A stretch of 64,000 bases of DNA from Hymenobacter puniceus (GTDB lineage Bacteria; Bacteroidota; Bacteroidia; Cytophagales; Hymenobacteraceae): the NCBI RefSeq assembly GCF_014333525.1, contig NZ_JACSCX010000007.1, positions 186,001-250,000 of the forward strand. The letters run 5' to 3'. The position numbers and the translations under genes are program-made. A model generated the notes under the pieces. That model did not search any database, was not told the origin of the DNA, and saw only the letters and a program-made list of their open reading frames with translations. How positions within the stretch are numbered: the first letter of the stretch is position 1; each line of letters begins with the position of its first letter. This document shows positions 7,603-14,954 of this stretch, one piece after another.

Positions 7603-9513
7603 ATGAACTCCTTCCGCTTTCTGCCTCTGCTGGCTGGCTCCTTGCTGGCCGCCGCCACCTCCTCCGCCGCCCTGGCCGCCCCGGCCCTCGCCGTCACTGA
7701 AGCAGCTGCCCCGGCCGCCAAAACCGCCGCCATCCAGCGCATCGACCCCACGTTTTGGTGGGTGGGCATGAAAAACCCCAAGCTGCAGCTGCTGGTGCAC
7801 GGCCCCGGTATTGCCAACAGCTCGGCCACGCTCAAAGCCTACGAGGGCGTGACCCTGGATGGCGTGCAGAAGCTGGAAAGCCCCAACTACCTACTGCTCA
7901 ACCTCACTATCAGCCCCGCGGCCAAGCCGGGCAAGCTGCAACTAGAGTTTAAGGGCGCCAAGAAAACCACGTTTGCCTACGAGCTGCGCCAGCGCACCAC
8001 ACCCGGCGACAAGCAGAAAGTGCAGGGCCTCACCCAGCAGGATTTTATCTACTTCCTGATGCCCGACCGGTTTTCGAACGGGGACCCGAAGAACGACTAC
8101 CTCAAGGACATGCGCGCCCCCAAAGTGGCCCGCGACTCGATGTACGCCCGCCACGGCGGTGACCTGAAGGGTATCGAAAACCACTTCGACTACTTTAAAA
8201 GCCTGGGCGTGACGGCACTGTGGCTGACGCCGGTAGTGGAAAACGACATGCCCAAGGCCAGCTACCACGGCTACGCCCTCACCGACTACTACAACACCGA
8301 CCGGCGCTACGGCACGCTGGAGGAGTACAAGCAGTTTGTGGACAAAGCCCACGCCAACGGCATGAAAGTGGTGCACGACGTGGTGCTCAACCACATGGGC
8401 AGCAAGAACTACCTGTTCCTGGATCAGCCCGCCAAAGACTGGTTCAACCAGTGGCCCGGCTTCACGCGCAGCAACTACAACTCCTCGGCCCTCAACGACC
8501 CTTACGGCTCAGAGCTGGACCGGAGCCTCTACAACCGGGGCTGGTTTGATACCACCATGCCCGACGTAAACCAGCGCAATCCGCTGGTGGCTACCTACTT
8601 GATCCAGAACTTCCTGTGGTGGGTGGAGTACACCGGGCTCGACGCTTACCGCATCGATACCTACCCGTATTCCGACCCCAAATTCCTGATGCAGTGGGGC
8701 CAGGCGCTGAACGACGAATTCCCGAACCTGTTCAAGTTTGGCGAGGCCTGGGTGGGCAGCACGGCCCAGCAGGCCTTCTTCGCCCGCAACGTGTTCCAGC
8801 CCGTTGATGGGTTTAAGTCCAACCTGGAATCGGTGTTCGATTTCCAGTCGCAGAACGCTATTCACGATGCGCTGCGGGGCGACCAGCCCAACATGAACCG
8901 GGTGTACGAGGCGCTACAAGGCGACTGGATGTACGAGGATGCCACCCGTAATGTGACCTTCCTCGACAACCACGACATGAGCCGCTTTTACTCGGTGATT
9001 GGGGAGGACTTCGGCAAGTTTAAGCTGGGCGTGGCCTGGCTGCTCACCACCCGCGGCATTCCGCAGTTGTACTACGGCACTGAGGTGCTGATGAAGAATT
9101 TCAGCAACCCCGACGGCAAGGTGCGCGAAGACTTTCCCGGCGGCTTCTCCGGCGACAAAATGAACTACTTCACGGCGGCCGGCCGCACGGGCCAGGCCGG
9201 CGAGGCCTTCAACTACCTCAGCAAGCTGAGCCTCTACCGCCAGGCCCACCCGGTGCTGGCCACGGGCAAGCTGATGCAGTTCATCCCCCAGGACGGCGTG
9301 TACACTTACTTCCGCTACAACGACCAGGGCGAGGCGGTGATGATTATGCTGAATGGCAATGCCGGTGAGAAAACCGTGGACGGCGCGCGGTTCGCGGAGC
9401 GGTTCAATGGGTTTACTTCCGGGGTGGAAATCAACTCGGGCGCGGCGGTAACCGACCTCAAGAGCTTCAAGGTTCCCGGGCGTACGGCCTGGGTGGTGGA
9501 GCTTCGGAAATAA
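7603..9513 (+). CDS. Exported GH13 cyclomaltodextrinase/neopullulanase-like amylase
   Basis: This 636-residue protein has an N-terminal signal peptide (ending near ALA, about residue 26). A beta-rich N-terminal domain of the cyclomaltodextrinase type (IDPTFWWVGMKNP) and the GH13 barrel follow. The four GH13 regions are intact: D259-VVLNH, D347-AYRID with the nucleophile Asp352, FGE381-AW with the acid Glu381, and FLDNH-D458. A beta-sandwich C-domain ends the protein. It should hydrolyse alpha-1,4 and perhaps alpha-1,6 links of maltodextrins, cyclodextrins or pullulan in the periplasm. The ATG at 7603 is used because the earlier TTG would precede the signal peptide. Confidence 0.92.
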   Translation: MNSFRFLPLLAGSLLAAATSSAALAAPALAVTEAAAPAAKTAAIQRIDPTFWWVGMKNPKLQLLVHGPGIANSSATLKAYEGVTLDGVQKLESPNYLLLNLTISPAAKPGKLQLEFKGAKKTTFAYELRQRTTPGDKQKVQGLTQQDFIYFLMPDRFSNGDPKNDYLKDMRAPKVARDSMYARHGGDLKGIENHFDYFKSLGVTALWLTPVVENDMPKASYHGYALTDYYNTDRRYGTLEEYKQFVDKAHANGMKVVHDVVLNHMGSKNYLFLDQPAKDWFNQWPGFTRSNYNSSALNDPYGSELDRSLYNRGWFDTTMPDVNQRNPLVATYLIQNFLWWVEYTGLDAYRIDTYPYSDPKFLMQWGQALNDEFPNLFKFGEAWVGSTAQQAFFARNVFQPVDGFKSNLESVFDFQSQNAIHDALRGDQPNMNRVYEALQGDWMYEDATRNVTFLDNHDMSRFYSVIGEDFGKFKLGVAWLLTTRGIPQLYYGTEVLMKNFSNPDGKVREDFPGGFSGDKMNYFTAAGRTGQAGEAFNYLSKLSLYRQAHPVLATGKLMQFIPQDGVYTYFRYNDQGEAVMIMLNGNAGEKTVDGARFAERFNGFTSGVEINSGAAVTDLKSFKVPGRTAWVVELRK

Positions 9514-9520
9514 GTATATT

Positions 9521-9574
9521 TCGTTCGGGTGTTTTTAGCCCGCAGAGGGCGCAGTGTTTACGCAGAGGACGCAG
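9521..9574. repeat. Left inverted repeat of the GxxExxY cassette
   Basis: About 54 bases, ending directly at the GxxExxY ATG, match the reverse complement of the downstream repeat at 9958-10012 with only a few differences. The repeat contains two direct copies of CGCAGAGGRCGCAG separated by TGTTTA. Confidence 0.85.
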
Positions 9575-9952
9575 ATGCATGAGAACGATATATCCTTTTT
9601 GGTCCGAAAATCTGCTCTTGCTATTCACACGGCGCTGGGGCCGGGGTTGTTGGAGTCAGTGTACGAAACGCTGCTGTGTCATGAGTTGCGCAAGGCAGGT
9701 CTAGACGTGAAAACGCAGGTAGCGCTGCCGGTACTGTACGACGGACTCCGACTCGAAAATGGTTTTCGTACAGACCTACTGGTAGAAGGCAAAGTAGTAG
9801 TTGAACTCAAATCGGTAGAAATACTACTGGAGGTACACCACATGCAGCTGCTGACTTACCTCAAACTCTCAGACCACAAGCTTGGCCTGCTCATCAATTT
9901 CAACGTGCCTTCCATCAAAGCGGGCATCTTTCGAAAAGTTAACGGGTTGTAA
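9575..9952 (+). CDS. GxxExxY-family protein
   Basis: The 125-residue protein starts MHENDISFLVRKSALAIHTALGPGLLESVYE; the family name motif is G-P-G-L-L-E-S-V-Y near residues 22-30. A second conserved patch is GFRTDLLVEGKVVVELKSVE, which resembles the D...E-x-K core of PD-(D/E)XK nucleases. Its function is unestablished; the nuclease-like core is inference. An upstream TTG in frame lies inside the repeat, so the ATG at 9575 is used. The gene is bounded on both sides by inverted repeats that touch its start and nearly its stop, suggesting that it moves as a compact cassette. Confidence 0.9.
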   Translation: MHENDISFLVRKSALAIHTALGPGLLESVYETLLCHELRKAGLDVKTQVALPVLYDGLRLENGFRTDLLVEGKVVVELKSVEILLEVHHMQLLTYLKLSDHKLGLLINFNVPSIKAGIFRKVNGL

Positions 9953-9957
9953 GAACA

Positions 9958-10012
9958 CTGCGCCCTCTGCGAAAAACACTGCGTCCTCTGCGGGCTAAAA
10001 ACACCCAAACGA
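9958..10012. repeat. Right inverted repeat of the GxxExxY cassette
   Basis: It begins 5 bases after the GxxExxY stop and mirrors the left repeat, again with two copies of the 14-base CTGCGYCCTCTGCG unit. The A and G variants of the unit occur in swapped order relative to the left side. Confidence 0.85.
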
Positions 10013-10027
10013 AAACCCGAAACCGCC

Positions 10028-10735
10028 ATGACCGACCTAACCGACCAAGTAGCCATTGTATCCGGTGCGAGCCGCGGCATTGGCAAAGCCATAGCCCTGC
10101 TGCTGGCCATGCAGGGCGCTAAAGTGGTGTGCGTAGCCCGCTCCGCCGAGGAACTGGAAGAGGTAGCACACAAAACCCAGGGCCTCGCTGTGCCCGCCGA
10201 CGTATCCGATGCCGACGACGCCCAGAACGTAGTGGACCAGGCGCTGCGCCGCTTCGGCCGCCTCGATATTCTGGTGTGCAATGCCGGCGTGGGCTCGTTT
10301 GGGCTCTTGGAGCATTTTGATGCCGCCGAGTGGGACCGAATCTTCGACGTGAACGTGAAGGGCACCTTCCTGCTCTGCAAGGCGGCCGTACCGCACTTCA
10401 AGGCGCGCCACAAAGGCCACATCGTGGGCATCACCTCCGATGTGGCCCGGCGCACCTTCGAGAACGGCACGGCCTACGGGGCCAGCAAGTTTGCGCAGGA
10501 TGCCGTGCTGGCCAGCTTGCGCAAGGAAGTTCGTTCACACGGCATCAAGGTCAGCACTATTTTCCCTGGCCTCGTCGATACCTACTTCAACGACTCAACG
10601 CCTGGCAGTGCCGACGCCGAAAAAACCCACCTCAAGCCGTCGGATGTGGCCCAGGCTGTGCGCTACGTGCTGGAGGCTCCGGCCCATGTGGTGATTGACG
10701 AGCTGATGCTGCACCCGCTCACGCAGGAGTGGTAG
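10028..10735 (+). CDS. Short-chain dehydrogenase/reductase
   Basis: This is a 235-residue classical SDR. The cofactor motif is GASRGIG (13-19), the structural NAG is at 85-87, Ser137 lies in ITSDVA, and the catalytic Tyr150 and Lys154 are in YGASK. The fold is Rossmann and there is no signal peptide, so it is a cytoplasmic NAD(P)H-dependent oxidoreductase. The cofactor pocket has Arg38 after the second strand (VARS), which leans towards NADP(H). The ending ELMLHPLTQEW resembles the FabG/YdfG-like SDRs common in Bacteroidota. The substrate is unknown and no link to the neighbouring sugar genes is evident. Confidence 0.9.
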   Translation: MTDLTDQVAIVSGASRGIGKAIALLLAMQGAKVVCVARSAEELEEVAHKTQGLAVPADVSDADDAQNVVDQALRRFGRLDILVCNAGVGSFGLLEHFDAAEWDRIFDVNVKGTFLLCKAAVPHFKARHKGHIVGITSDVARRTFENGTAYGASKFAQDAVLASLRKEVRSHGIKVSTIFPGLVDTYFNDSTPGSADAEKTHLKPSDVAQAVRYVLEAPAHVVIDELMLHPLTQEW

Positions 10736-10900
10736 GATGTTGATTTGCTGATTATTCGATGTGCTGATTATCTGGTCGTCTTGCCTTCCTAATAGCTCCT
10801 GAAGGGGAGACTTATGCTGTTTGCTTGGTTAAAAGCATCTTTTCATCAACACATCAGCTCATCAAACAATCAGCACATTAACCCATATCTTACGCGGTAT
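10736..10900. repeat. Intergenic word palindrome (GCTGATT words)
   Basis: After the SDR stop, words such as GATTTGCTGATTATTC and GTGCTGATTATC repeat. Before the next ATG the reverse-complement words (CATCAACACATCAGC, CAATCAGCACATT) appear. The two sides can pair into an imperfect long hairpin across the gap. No gene was seen in this stretch. Confidence 0.5.
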
Positions 10901-12745
10901 ATGAAGAAACTCCTTCTCCCGGCTGCGGCAGTCGCCCTCACGTTGGCTGCTTTCACTCTTCCTTTCTCGCCTGATTCCACTGCCGTGTCTGACTCCGTTT
11001 CCCTGGCGGACCCCAACACCACCGACGAGGTACCCCAGGACAATAAAATCGTCATCTATCAGCTGATGACGCGCCTGTTTGGCAATAAAACCACCCTCAA
11101 CAAGCCCTATGGAACCGCCCAGGAGAATGGCGTGGGCAAGTTCAACGACATCACCGATAAGGCGCTTCAGGAAATCAAGAAAATGGGCGTCAGCCACGTC
11201 TGGTACACCGGCGTGATTGAGCACGCCACCATGACCGACTTCACCAAGGCTGGCGGCCCCGGCCCCGACGATGCCGACGTGGTGAAAGGCCGCGCCGGCT
11301 CGCCCTACGCCATTAAGGACTACTATGATGTGGCTCCGGACCTGGCCGTGAACGTGAAAACGCGCATGCTCGAGTACGACGCCCTCATCAAGCGCACCCA
11401 CCAGAACGGCCTGAAGGTGCTCATGGACTTCATTCCGAACCACGTGGCCCGCAGCTATAAGTCGGATGCCAAGCCAGTGGGCGTAGTGGACCTGGGCGCT
11501 ACCGACGACAAAACCAAGGCTTTTGCGCCCAACAACAACTTCTACTACCTGCCCGGCCAGGCGCTGGTGGTGCCCAAAGGCGGCAACCCGCTAGGCGCGG
11601 CCCTGGGCCCCAGGGAAGACAGCAAGTTCCAGGAAAACCCCGCCAAAGCCACCGGCAACGATGTATTTTCGGCCACGCCGAAAGTAGACGACTGGTACGA
11701 AACCGTGAAGCTCAACTACGGCGTCGACTACCAGAACGGCCGCAAGCTGTACCTGCAGCCGGTGCCTGACACCTGGAAGAAAATGCGCGACATCCTGATT
11801 TTTTGGGCCAAGAAGGATGTGGACGGCTTCCGCTGCGACATGGCCGAAATGGTGCCCGTGGAGTTCTGGACCTGGGTGATTCCGGAGGTGAAGAAGGTGA
11901 AGCCCGGTATCATCTTCATTGCCGAAGCCTACACGCCCAAGGAGTACAGCCGCTACCTCAACGAAGGCAAATTCGACTTCCTCTACGACAAAGTGGGCCT
12001 CTACGACGGCCTGCGCCGCCTGATGACGGGCAGCGGCAACACCGACGACATCACCACGGTGTGGCAAAAGGAAAGCCGCGGCTTCTCGTCGAAGATGCTG
12101 CGCTTCCTGGAAAACCACGACGAGCAGCGCATTGCCTCCAAGGACTTCGCCACCGACCCGCGCACCGCCATTCCGGCCATGACCGTATCGGCCACGCTGG
12201 GCTCGGGCCCGGTGATGCTGTACTCGGGGCAGGAGGTGGGCGAGCCAGCCCTGAAGTCGGAAGGCTTTTCGGGCGAGGACGGCCGCACCACCATCTTCGA
12301 CTATTGGGGCGTGCCGGAGCACCAAAAATGGATGAACGGCGGCAAGTTTGACGGCGGCAAGCTCGACGACAGCCAGAAGCAGCTGCGCGACTTCTACAGC
12401 CGCCTGTTGAACCTGGCCAGCTCCAGCGAGGCCATCCGCAAGGGCAGGTTCTACGAGCTGCAGGACGCCAACAACCTGGGCAAAAACTACGACCAGAAGC
12501 ACATCTATAGCTACCTGCGCTACACCGACACCCAGCGCCTGCTGATTGTGGTGAACTTCAGCCGCGACAAAACGATGACACCTACCATTGAGATTCCGCG
12601 CGAGGTGCGCCAGCGCATGGGCCTCAATCCCGACATCTTCTGCACCTACACCGACCTGCTCAACAACACCCCGCCCACCGAATTCCTCAATCTCACGATG
12701 CCGCCGCTGAGCGCCTACGTGTTTGAAATCAAGCCAAAAAAGTGA
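10901..12745 (+). CDS. Exported GH13 alpha-amylase-family hydrolase
   Basis: This 614-residue protein has a signal peptide (MKKLLLPAAAVALTLAAF) and a GH13 barrel with all four regions. They are D176-FIPNH181, the nucleophile Asp313 in GFRCDMAEM, the acid Glu342 in FIAEAY, and FLENH406-D407. A C-terminal beta-domain ends in YVFEIKPKK. It should act on starch or maltodextrins in the periplasm or outside the cell. The region-II spacing and the long insert after region I differ from the first GH13 gene, so the two are probably not a recent duplication. The open frame extends upstream through the intergenic palindrome; the ATG at 10901 begins the signal peptide. The MFS gene lies downstream. Confidence 0.92.
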   Translation: MKKLLLPAAAVALTLAAFTLPFSPDSTAVSDSVSLADPNTTDEVPQDNKIVIYQLMTRLFGNKTTLNKPYGTAQENGVGKFNDITDKALQEIKKMGVSHVWYTGVIEHATMTDFTKAGGPGPDDADVVKGRAGSPYAIKDYYDVAPDLAVNVKTRMLEYDALIKRTHQNGLKVLMDFIPNHVARSYKSDAKPVGVVDLGATDDKTKAFAPNNNFYYLPGQALVVPKGGNPLGAALGPREDSKFQENPAKATGNDVFSATPKVDDWYETVKLNYGVDYQNGRKLYLQPVPDTWKKMRDILIFWAKKDVDGFRCDMAEMVPVEFWTWVIPEVKKVKPGIIFIAEAYTPKEYSRYLNEGKFDFLYDKVGLYDGLRRLMTGSGNTDDITTVWQKESRGFSSKMLRFLENHDEQRIASKDFATDPRTAIPAMTVSATLGSGPVMLYSGQEVGEPALKSEGFSGEDGRTTIFDYWGVPEHQKWMNGGKFDGGKLDDSQKQLRDFYSRLLNLASSSEAIRKGRFYELQDANNLGKNYDQKHIYSYLRYTDTQRLLIVVNFSRDKTMTPTIEIPREVRQRMGLNPDIFCTYTDLLNNTPPTEFLNLTMPPLSAYVFEIKPKK

Positions 12746-12872
12746 TGAGGTAATTGAGGTAATGAGGTGAATGGTTATGAAGTAGCCTGTTCTAGACTTG
12801 TCACTTCATCACCTCATCACTTCATCACTATTCGCCTCATCACTATCCTTCCAAAATTCCCCCAACTTCTTC
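12746..12872. repeat. Intergenic word palindrome (ATGAGGT words)
   Basis: Directly after the amylase stop come repeats of TGAGGTAAT and TGAGGTGAA. Before the transporter start come repeats of the complement (TCACTTCATCACC, CTCATCACTTCATC, GCCTCATCACTATCC). It can fold into an imperfect hairpin. A role in transcript processing or termination is possible but not shown. Confidence 0.5.
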
Positions 12873-12876
12873 CCGA

Positions 12877-14289
12877 ATGGCAACCTACGCAGCGGCTGCG
12901 CCGAGCATTTCCCGCGAAAAACCCCGCCTGAGCTTCTGGCAAATCTGGAACATGAGCTTCGGCTTCTTGGGCATTCAGTTCGGCTTCGCGCTGCAGAACG
13001 CCAACGTAAGCCGCATTTTTGAAACCCTAGGCGGCACCGAAATAGCCCTCTACTGGCTGGCCGCGCCACTTACGGGCATGCTCGTGCAACCGATTATCGG
13101 CTACATGTCGGACCGGACGTGGAGTGCGAAGTGGGGGCGGCGGCGGCCGTTCTTCCTGATTGGGGCCATCCTGGCGTCGTTTGCGCTGCTGGTGATGCCC
13201 AACGTATCGGCGCTGTGGATGGCCGTGGGCATGCTCTGGATTATGGACTCCAGCATCAACATCAGCATGGAGCCTTTCCGGGCGCTGGTGGGTGATTTGC
13301 TGCCCTCGGAGCAGCGCACCACGGGCTTCGCGGCCCAGACCTTTTTTATTGGAGTAGGGGCCGTGGTAGCGTCGTCGTTGCCGTGGATGTTCACCAACTG
13401 GTTCGGCATTGCTAACACGGCCCCGGCCGGCCAGATTCCGCCGTCCGTGAAGTACGCTTTCTACATCGGGGGCGTGGTATTTTTCCTGGCTGTGCTCTGG
13501 ACGGTGATGAACACCAAGGAATATCCGCCCGAAAACATGGCGGAGTTCGAGGAAGAAAAGCGCCGCACAGCCGGCTTCTGGAACGGCATCCGCGAGTCGT
13601 TCAGCGGCATCTTCCACATGCCCAAGACTATGGCTCAGTTGGCCATCGTGCAGTTTTTCTCGTGGCTGGCGCTGTTTTCGATGTGGATTTACACCACCCC
13701 CGCCGTCACGAGCCACATCTACCACACCACCGACGCTACCTCCAAGCTTTATAACGAAGGCGCCGACTGGGTGGGCATCTGCTTTGCCGTCTACAACGGT
13801 GTGTCGGCTATTGCAGCGCTGCTGCTACCGGCCATTGCCCGCGCCGCCAGCCGCCGCGTCACGCACATGCTGTGCCTAGTAGCCGGCGGGCTGGGGCTGA
13901 TTTCGATTTACTTTATCCAGGACCCCAAGCTGCTGCTGCTCTCGATGGTGGGCGTAGGCATTGCCTGGGCTTCTATTCTGAGCGTGCCGTATGCCATGCT
14001 GGCTGGCGCGCTGCCGGCCAACAAAATGGGCTACTACATGGGCGTTTTCAACTTTTTCATTGTTATTCCGCAGGTAGTAGCGGGCCTGATTCTGGGCTTC
14101 TTCACCAAGTCGGTGTTCGGTGGCGAGTCGGTGTACACGCTGGTGCTGGGCGGCTGCTCCATGATTATCTCCGGGCTGCTCACGTTGCGCGTCAACGATG
14201 CTGACGACATCCGGTTGCCGGCTAACGCTACCGACGCGCCAGTCAGCCCGGCCTATGATGCGCCGGTGCAAACAGACCCGCGCGTGTGA
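12877..14289 (+). CDS. MFS sugar transporter (SLC45/GPH-like, probably maltose or sucrose)
   Basis: The 470-residue membrane protein has about twelve hydrophobic segments. The loop after the second helix reads GYMSDRTWSAKWGRRRPFFLIGA, typical of sucrose/maltose:H+ symporters of the SLC45 and GPH type. The motif RALVGDLLPSEQRTTGFA is also characteristic. It should import short alpha-glucosides across the inner membrane by proton coupling. It lies just downstream of two exported amylases, so it probably imports their products. There is no SusC/SusD pair in the window. The ATG at 12877 is chosen; the N-terminal 20 residues are polar. A terminator follows. Confidence 0.88.
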   Translation: MATYAAAAPSISREKPRLSFWQIWNMSFGFLGIQFGFALQNANVSRIFETLGGTEIALYWLAAPLTGMLVQPIIGYMSDRTWSAKWGRRRPFFLIGAILASFALLVMPNVSALWMAVGMLWIMDSSINISMEPFRALVGDLLPSEQRTTGFAAQTFFIGVGAVVASSLPWMFTNWFGIANTAPAGQIPPSVKYAFYIGGVVFFLAVLWTVMNTKEYPPENMAEFEEEKRRTAGFWNGIRESFSGIFHMPKTMAQLAIVQFFSWLALFSMWIYTTPAVTSHIYHTTDATSKLYNEGADWVGICFAVYNGVSAIAALLLPAIARAASRRVTHMLCLVAGGLGLISIYFIQDPKLLLLSMVGVGIAWASILSVPYAMLAGALPANKMGYYMGVFNFFIVIPQVVAGLILGFFTKSVFGGESVYTLVLGGCSMIISGLLTLRVNDADDIRLPANATDAPVSPAYDAPVQTDPRV

Positions 14290-14310
14290 GCTAGCACCTG
14301 ATTTCGCATG

Positions 14311-14350
14311 AAAAAGCCCCATCTAACGCATCAGGTGGGGCTTTTTTTTG
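14311..14350. terminator. Terminator between convergent genes
   Basis: AAAAAGCCCCA pairs with TGGGGCTTTTT around a loop of about 15 bases, and the hairpin is followed by a run of eight Ts. It sits between the MFS gene and the convergent small gene. Confidence 0.85.
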
Positions 14351-14370
14351 GGGTTTGATTTCGGCTTGAG

Positions 14371-14778
14371 TTAGCGGCCCTGCAGCCAGTTTTGAGCGGC
14401 CTGCTCTTCGGTGAAAACGCGGACCGCAACGCTTTCGAGCGTATCGGTAGCCATTTCATCGGCCAGCCGGGCATTGATCAGGTCGGCGTGGTAGGGCGCT
14501 ACGAGGTAGGCCAGCCGGGGCCGGGTGCCAGGTAGAGCCGCCGCCAACGATGCCCGAAAGTTGTGCATCAGCCACCGGAAGTCAGCCGCGTTGGCCAAGC
14601 CGCGGCTGCGCAGATCAATCAGCCAACGGGCCACCTTCTCACGCTCAGCCAGCGTCAGGGCTACCTGGTACCCGTCGCGGTGCTCGGCCGACGTCGCCGG
14701 CCGCGTCCAGCGCAACACCAACTGGCCAAGATCGAGGCGGTGGGTGAGGAGCAGATAGTCGAGGTTGGCAACGAGCAT
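14371..14778 (-). CDS. Hypothetical protein, possibly STAS/SpoIIAA-like
   Basis: I do not recognise a named family. The 135-residue protein alternates strands and helices: LDYLLLTHRLDLGQLVLRWT, a charged middle, FRWLMHNFRASLAA, and an ending VRVFTEEQAAQNWLQGR. The ending resembles the C-terminal pattern of SpoIIAA/STAS-like single-domain proteins, and the gene at 40282 ends the same way. The longer open start at 14811 would lie upstream of the TACCTTTG promoter element, so the ATG at 14778 is used. Function unknown; it may be one of several paralogs. Confidence 0.7.
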   Translation of the reverse strand: MLVANLDYLLLTHRLDLGQLVLRWTRPATSAEHRDGYQVALTLAEREKVARWLIDLRSRGLANAADFRWLMHNFRASLAAALPGTRPRLAYLVAPYHADLINARLADEMATDTLESVAVRVFTEEQAAQNWLQGR

Positions 14779-14798
14779 AGAGTGGGGTAAGAGCACTA

Positions 14799-14806
14799 CA
14801 AAGGTA
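14799..14806 (-). promoter_or_regulatory. Bacteroidota -7 element for the small hypothetical gene
   Basis: The minus strand reads TACCTTTG, an exact TAnnTTTG match. It is 20 bases upstream of the ATG at 14778, which implies a very short leader and rules out the longer start at 14811. Confidence 0.6.
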
Positions 14807-14954
14807 CACACTGCAGCGGGCCAAACGTAGCGGGCTCAGATGAATAATGGATGAAGTTCCGGCTATTATTCGGGGGGCTCCTTCTATCTTAGGAGCAGCC
14901 TCGCCGCCGCGGCGTTGCATCCATCCTGTTTTTTTCCATCCCACCCTTCTTCTT

